From: Saccoglossus kowalevskii
Lineage: Eukaryota; Hemichordata; Enteropneusta; Harrimaniidae
Assembly: GCF_000003605.2 (NCBI RefSeq)
Contig: NW_003155261.1
Coordinates: forward strand, 41,795 to 66,526
Length of the DNA stretch: 24,732 nucleotides
Direction of reading: 5' to 3'
Positions 19,874 through 24,732 of the stretch are shown here, piece after piece; the stretch's first letter is position 1; the number at the start of each line of letters is the position of its first letter. Below the pieces are notes generated by a model. That model was given only the letters and a program-made list of their open reading frames with translations, was not told the origin of the DNA and did not search any database. The position numbers and the translations under genes were made by a program.

Positions 19874-20055
19874 ACAAGCGCATCTACATTTCTTTTTGAA
19901 TGTCAGAAAGCAATCTCTTGTTATGTTATTTAGCTTGACCTGGCATTTCCATACATGGATGTGTTTCTAATAAAACAGATATGGTTCCAGTACCAGTGAA
20001 AATTAACAAAACATTCATCATTTTAACAAATTACTATCAATGATGAATACTATTT

Positions 20056-20333
20056 CTAGATAGGGCTATCTGGTCTGGAATTGACGCCATTCCTGGGAAC
20101 AAACTGCTGCCATTTATTGTTTTCTGGATCGTAAAACTCAATGGTATTAAGAAAATTCTTGCCATCAAATCCGCCAACGGCATAAATATGACCGTCTACT
20201 ACAGCTATACCGACATTAGCTCTAGGAGTAGACATGCTGGCAATCTGGTTCCACCTATCAACCTTTGGGTCATAGCATTCCACAGAGGCAAGAGAGGATG
20301 TGCCATCACTTCCACCAACAGCATACAGTTTAC
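20056..20333 (-). CDS. IVNS1ABP: IVNS1ABP-like kelch protein, last coding exon
   Basis: The minus-strand exon follows the acceptor ttctgttgcag, completes the split Gly codon of the previous exon, and reads KLYAVGGSDGTSSLASVECY, then DPKVDRWNQIASMSTPRANV, then HIYAVGGFDGKNFLNTIEFY and DPENNKWQQF. It ends at a TAG (20056-20058). It holds two kelch blades with GG doublets, Y-D-P and W at normal spacing; [ST]-x-R-[AS]-N-[AV]-GIA and AVGGFDG-x-[EN]-FLNT-[VI]-E match the C-terminus of IVNS1ABP. After the last blade there is a tail, VPRNGVNSRPDSPI, different from the short aromatic tail of the vertebrate protein. The intron to the previous exon is 379 bp. The gene runs toward SELENOF (tail to tail). 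Confidence 0.86.
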
Positions 20334-20712
20334 CTGCAACAGAATGGAATAATCCTGATTGGTGCTGTCTGAGTTACCAACTTGACAGACAGATGTAATG
20401 GTTAGATCAGAAATACATTCTAATCTGAAAGAATTTGTGGAATATTTATGTAAGTGTACCAGTAATAGTAAACAGTGGTTTCCATGGTAACTAGATATTT
20501 GAACATTACTCTGGATAGCGCTAAACATATTAGCACACTTATAAAAACTGATTGTCAGTGCAAATAAATTCTAGTTAATTTTGCCTATGATCATCGTAAA
20601 ACTTGTACAGAAATGTTGCATCTTGTGTCACTGAATCATGTGACATCACTGAATCATATACACACACTGACATGTGATGCCACTATTCCTCATCTCATAC
20701 AAGTTAACATAC
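20334..20712 (-). other. Kelch-gene intron (379 bp)
   Basis: It runs from donor gtatgt (next to 20713) to acceptor ttgcag (next to 20333). It contains a short direct repeat (TCACTGAATCAT, twice, about 20629-20658). Confidence 0.8.
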
Positions 20713-20886
20713 CTTTACATTTCGTAACACCAGCACCTCGTCTGCAGTGATTCATGGGAACAATCAAAGACCATTCATTTTCAGTAGGATCGTACACTTC
20801 AACCGAGTTTAAGACATTCCAAGACTCTGCACCACCCACAGCGTATACCTTGTCATTCAAAGAGCACAAACCAACTTGAGAACGAC
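20713..20886 (-). CDS. IVNS1ABP: IVNS1ABP-like kelch protein, penultimate coding exon
   Basis: On the minus strand this 174-nt exon (phase 1 at both ends) lies between the acceptor ...ttgaatgcag and the donor G|gtatgt. It encodes SQVGLCSLNDKVYAVGG, then AESWNVLNSVEVYDPTENEW and PMNHCRRGAGVTKCKG. The pattern is kelch: a GG doublet, about 13 residues, then Y-D-P and W, forming one beta-propeller blade. The segment GGAESWN-x-LN-[ST]-VE and the following RRGAGV are shared with IVNS1ABP, the host protein known for binding influenza NS1, an actin-associated BTB-kelch protein. Other KLHL proteins share the general pattern, but GGAESWN points to IVNS1ABP. The upstream BTB, BACK and earlier kelch exons lie beyond the right edge. 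Confidence 0.85.
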
Positions 20887-20982
20887 CTGCATTCAAAAAA
20901 ACAATGATTTATTTTAAATGTAATGTTCTTAGCGTTCGAGTAGTGCTTAATGGTTGCACACGATCAACAAAATTACACATCC

Positions 20983-21052
20983 ATTCACAGTATGGTTCAT
21001 AGGTTAAAGGTTAATTCACATTATGGTTCATAGGTTAAAGGTTAATCCACAG
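20983..21052. repeat. 31-bp tandem repeat, 2.2 copies
   Basis: Units at 20983-21013 and 21014-21044 differ by very few bases, and a third begins (ATCCACAG). Each unit contains AGGTTA-A-AGGTTA. Confidence 0.85.
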
Positions 21053-21755
21053 CAGCTGTTACTTTTATAAACTACTATTATGATAAAAATATGACAGGTA
21101 TTTTTTAGCACAATTGGTTCAGTATTTACTAGAATATATATACAATATTTCTTGAATTAGAATTAATACTTAATGGAAAAAATAACCACAAGCATCATTA
21201 AAACGTCCCAAATTTGTTCAATGTGTCCATCCTTTGCGTGCCATTGTCAACTTTTGACGCCTGCAACAAAATGATTGCGTACAGTCTGCTTCTCCCCACA
21301 TGTTAAGAATCGAAAAGCAATATCTGAAACTGTCAATATGGCATAAAATGTGAAAATATATTTACTGAATTTTGGGACAAAAATATCTGGGCAAAGAAAA
21401 GATTAAGGTAGCAACAGGGAAAATCCCATCATTTAGTTAAAATGATCTGAACAACTCAAATAATTATAGCAAACTATGTATTTTATGAAAGCTGAAATAT
21501 TCAGTAATTTGATAATTCATATTTTGCAATGATTGTTTACATAGGGGTCATGTGACCAGGGATTAACTAGACCCTGTCAAAATAACAAAGCAAAAAGTTC
21601 TGCCCCAGCAATTTAACCATTTGATTGGGGATTTTCAGAATAATTTCGCTGTGAAAGGTACTTATAAAGTGTCGAATGTTTGTATGTGATTATTTTTCTA
21701 ACTATTATCATAAATACTATTATTTCTTTAAAACAAGCAGCCTATCGGCTGAGAT

Positions 21756-22260
21756 AGCTCCACTGTTAGCAATGCACATTTCAATTAAAGAACTGAAGAC
21801 ATCATTAGAAAATGAACAATATGTATAGTATCAAAGCAATTGGACTTGCAGTTTTTAACAAGAAGTCGAAAATATCACTTTTTACCAAAAATGACAAAAA
21901 TATTCACCAAAATTAGAGAATTAAAGATATCATCACGAAATGAACAAACCTGAGAGAGGTCCACATGTAGTACCAATATCAATAAAATATCAAAGCAATT
22001 GGACTTGCGGTTTTTAACAAGAAGTCGAAAATATCACTTTTTACCATAAATGACAAAAATATTCACCAAAATTAGAGAATTGAAGATATCATCATGAAAT
22101 GAACAAATCTGAGAGAGGTCTACCCAAGGTACATATACACCAAGTATCAAAGCATTCAGGGCTTGTAGTTTTCAAGAAGAAGTCGAAAAAGTAAAACATT
22201 GACACGGACGACGGAGACAGACAATCACTCATATGATAAGCTCCGGTCGACAGCGGAGCT
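21756..22260 (-). mobile_element. Hairpin-ended tandem-monomer element, second family
   Basis: On the minus strand it starts with the hairpin AGCTCCG-CTGTCGAC-CGGAGCT (22260-22239), followed by TATCATATGAG and TGTCTGTCTCCGTCGTCCGT, then monomers of 157-159 bp. The shared word TCAAAGCA starts at 22147, 21990 and 21831. It ends near GGAGCT at 21761-21756. Adjacent monomers at 21831 and 21990 are nearly identical. No ORF. Confidence 0.75.
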
Positions 22261-24211
22261 AAAAATAAGACACTAATGAAGCTCAGGGGTCATAAAACAA
22301 GAAAAAATGGCAGCAAAATTCTCCCCGTCGACACTTTTGTTTGATATCCTGACAACACTTGGTGTTAATTTCAAGCGCGTACTGCGAGAGAAAGTACCGC
22401 CAACTTTTTCTTGAAAAGTTCAAAATAGTGCAGATGTGTGAACTGAGAAAACAAAAAACAAATTTATCTGGATGTTCGTTGTTAAACAACACATTTTTGT
22501 CTTTTGTCTTTAGTGAAATTGTGATATTTAATTGGTATTAGGATTGCGCAACCATTTGTCTTGTTTTTTTATTACAACAAACTGCATGGAGGGTGAAATC
22601 GGCGAAATTCCATTGCACTGGTTCATCAACATAGCGTCATATTCACTTCATTAATTCAAATGCTTTGTTATTATAAACGTACATGTAGGCTAGTCATCCT
22701 ACTCAAGTATAGTTACTGATTATTTAATCGCATCTAGTTTATTTGCGGATTAGGTGAACCAAACATCAATAGGTTTAAGTTTAAATTATCAATACCGTTA
22801 GAACATTAAACATTTTTGTTTAGTTGCGACCGTGACTGCAGTTGCAACTACGCTGTGTAACATATTCGCGTGATTGCGATATTCAACACAATTCCGTCAG
22901 GTCTATTATATTGTTTTGGCACGGTTACTATAACCGTGGTTTTGGTTAATGTCTGCGTCATATTCATCGGTTGTTGTCACCACAGCAAGGGGAGATAAAC
23001 AAAAAACTGAGACAATCAGTAGTGAAAAAGGAGATGTACAAGAGAAACACTTGTAAAAACATATCGTGTACGAAGACCTCAGACAACCAACAAATAATTC
23101 TTTTGTCTGAGCAAAGACGAAACACTTTTGTTGACTGGAAGGGGACAGGAAATAGTCTGTATTGCGTGACACATCCCGTTTAAAAACAAAGCTGGGGGGG
23201 GGGGTCTACTTCTACATTAAGTGGGTAAGGGTGTGTGCCCACCTCTCGTAACCCATACTCACTTCTAAACCATTTTTTTATATTTATATACCCACATTTA
23301 AACAAGTGTTTCCAGCGAAAAAAATAAACACCCAGCTCACAACTTTCGTAACCAGTAAGCGCACCCGGGCGATGCATTTTATTCAGCTTTTTCCGGTATT
23401 TGGCTTTGAATATAAGGACCGGTGAAAAAGTAAATAAATGCTACACACTTCTAAACCAAATCATTGACAAATGACTACCCACCTCTAAACAAAATAATGT
23501 GAAATTACACCTCTATGCAAGTAGCCCCCCGGGTTCTGTAGGTGCTGTCACACCGATTGCCTGTGACAATGCAACAAAAACATTATGAAGAATTCACGTT
23601 AGGTCTGGGTTTGAATATTCCTTGCAGCGGTAAAATCCTGGTGCAATCAAACAAAAATCCCCCAGGAAGAGTTATCCTGTACAAATGATATGCGTGCTGG
23701 GGACTGTTTTTTGCCTCTGACGTTACTGGCTAGAAATAATAAAAGGCCGTGCGATCTGAATCTATCAGGTATTTACTTGGCCATGTGTTGCTTGCGAAAC
23801 AAAGAAACATGTGTCCTTTCAGTGTAATGCAAAATACGCCGTCAGCACCAGCGCCATAACAGTAACTTAATCGGGCTTGTTTTTTTAAACCATTGTTTTT
23901 AAACCAGGCTCCACTCATCTCGTCGATCACGGAATTATGAGAAGCGGTCAAACGCTTGGCCAATCAATATTGTCAATTCACGCACCCGGGCGGTCCACAA
24001 AGTAGACGCTTGTAAGAACTGAATTTACTTTCCAACATGGCCGACGCATGCCAATTCAACTCTGTGGCTGTCGTACTCTTTCTATATTATTGCTTATCAT
24101 ACATATTCTCAATATATATTTACTGCTCGATGACTAAATAATTGTCCAGCAAGACAACTTTATTGTAATGTGTGAATGAAACATTTTTTTCCAGTCAAAG
24201 CTGTGCTTGCT

Positions 24212-24310
24212 GTGACGATCGCTGGTGGTCACAACTACTCTGTAAAGTGTACACGTCGTGACGATCGCTGGTGGTCACAGCTACTCTGTAAAGTGTACAC
24301 GTCGTGACGA
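24212..24310. repeat. 46-bp tandem duplication
   Basis: GTGACGATCGCTGGTGGTCA occurs at 24212 and 24258, and GTGACGA again at 24304, giving two full copies and seven bases of a third with an exact 46-bp period. Each unit contains GTGAC/GTCAC and GTGTACAC palindromes. Confidence 0.9.
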
Positions 24311-24588
24311 TAAACACATACTGAAAACAAGTTATATGGTGATATTGATGACAAATTAATAGGATACAAACTATTTTTTGAATGTGGCGAATTAATAATA
24401 TACAAATAATAATAAAATAAAATAGGTGGGCAAATTAAGAGACTGTGAATTAATAGTTTTCACGGTAGTGTAAATAGCTGCCCCATCCATGGAGTCTGTC
24501 CATAAGCTCCACTAACCGAACTCCAATTTTCTTTCAAAAATGGCAAGACAGCATGTTGCTAATTCAGTGTTCTCCCCAGGCCAAAACA

Positions 24589-24628
24589 GCGTTGCGGGCC
24601 CCGACGCGATCGGATTTGCCCGCGACGC
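24589..24628. repeat. GC-rich hairpin
   Basis: GCGTTGCGGGC (24589-24599) pairs with GCCCGCGACGC (24618-24628), 11 pairs including one G/U, around an 18-nt loop. It stands out from the AT-rich surroundings. Confidence 0.7.
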
Positions 24629-24732
24629 TAAGTGTTTCCTCCGCGATGCTATTATTTATCCCGTGATCTGATTTCTTCAGTCTCTCGCAGACTGTAAGTT
24701 TCCTGGCTAACTAGTTAAATCTACAAATGCAT

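Larger units (their letters stand above)
20887..24732 (-). other. Kelch-gene upstream intron, no further exon found
   Basis: No further kelch, BACK or BTB exon was recognised on the minus strand, so this intron is at least 3.8 kb. It contains the listed repeats, a run of 11 G at 23194-23204, and between 23240 and 23510 several loose copies of CAC[CT]TCTAAAC that may belong to a decayed repeat. Confidence 0.45.

Noticed and set aside
21240-21275. Possible extra kelch exon after an apparent minus-strand acceptor (ttgttgcag)
   Set aside because: The translation (ASKVDNGTQR...) has no kelch features such as a GG doublet or Y-D-P/W spacing.
23180-23530. Cluster of CAC[CT]TCTAAAC words and a run of 11 G
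   Set aside because: Copies are irregular in spacing and sequence; no clear repeat unit or ends could be defined.

Overview
The window is AT-rich, intron-rich animal genomic DNA, most likely from a marine invertebrate. This rests on short exons with GT-AG or GC-AG introns, a selenoprotein gene, a DIRS-type retroelement, Tc1/mariner remnants and tandem-repeat-bearing mobile elements. The species cannot be named from sequence alone. Two conserved genes are present and they converge.

Plus strand: exons 2-5 (my numbering) of a selenoprotein F gene (SELENOF, 15-kDa selenoprotein) lie at 313-483, 11181-11244, 13011-13060 and 14258-14386. All splice phases agree. The 64-nt exon 3 carries an in-frame UGA read as selenocysteine (11214-11216), and its downstream intron has a GC donor. 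A convincing SECIS element (15256-15332) sits about 870 nt past the stop codon in the 3' UTR, followed by a likely poly(A) signal near 15529. Exon 1, which should hold the signal peptide, is outside the window to the left.

Minus strand: the last two coding exons of an IVNS1ABP-like kelch protein (20713-20886 and 20056-20333) encode the C-terminal kelch blades. The rest of that gene lies beyond the right edge. The space between the two genes (about 15.6-19.9 kb) shows no coding signal.

Intron 2 of SELENOF (10.7 kb) is packed with mobile DNA: (a) a 1.1-kb Tc1/mariner-like inverted-repeat element starting 29 bp after exon 2; (b) a degenerate DIRS-like tyrosine-recombinase retrotransposon (about 2.2-5.28 kb, resuming at about 7.5-7.9 kb); (c) inside its recombinase domain, a hairpin-ended element made of alternating ~150-170-bp monomers; (d) inside that, a 1.19-kb terminal-inverted-repeat element with a 170-codon SAP-like ORF, flanked by AATT; (e) a Tc1-like transposase remnant, a 65-bp tandem duplication, a distant inverted repeat, and a 124-bp MITE just before exon 3. 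Intron 3 holds a second copy of the monomer-type element and intron 4 a palindromic MITE. Upstream of the kelch exons, 21756-22260 holds a different family with the same architecture in the opposite orientation.

No RNA genes, CRISPR arrays or prokaryotic features were seen. The most informative result is the complete selenocysteine read-through system (UGA exon plus SECIS), which open-reading-frame scans miss. Next is the set of structurally similar hairpin-plus-tandem-monomer elements.
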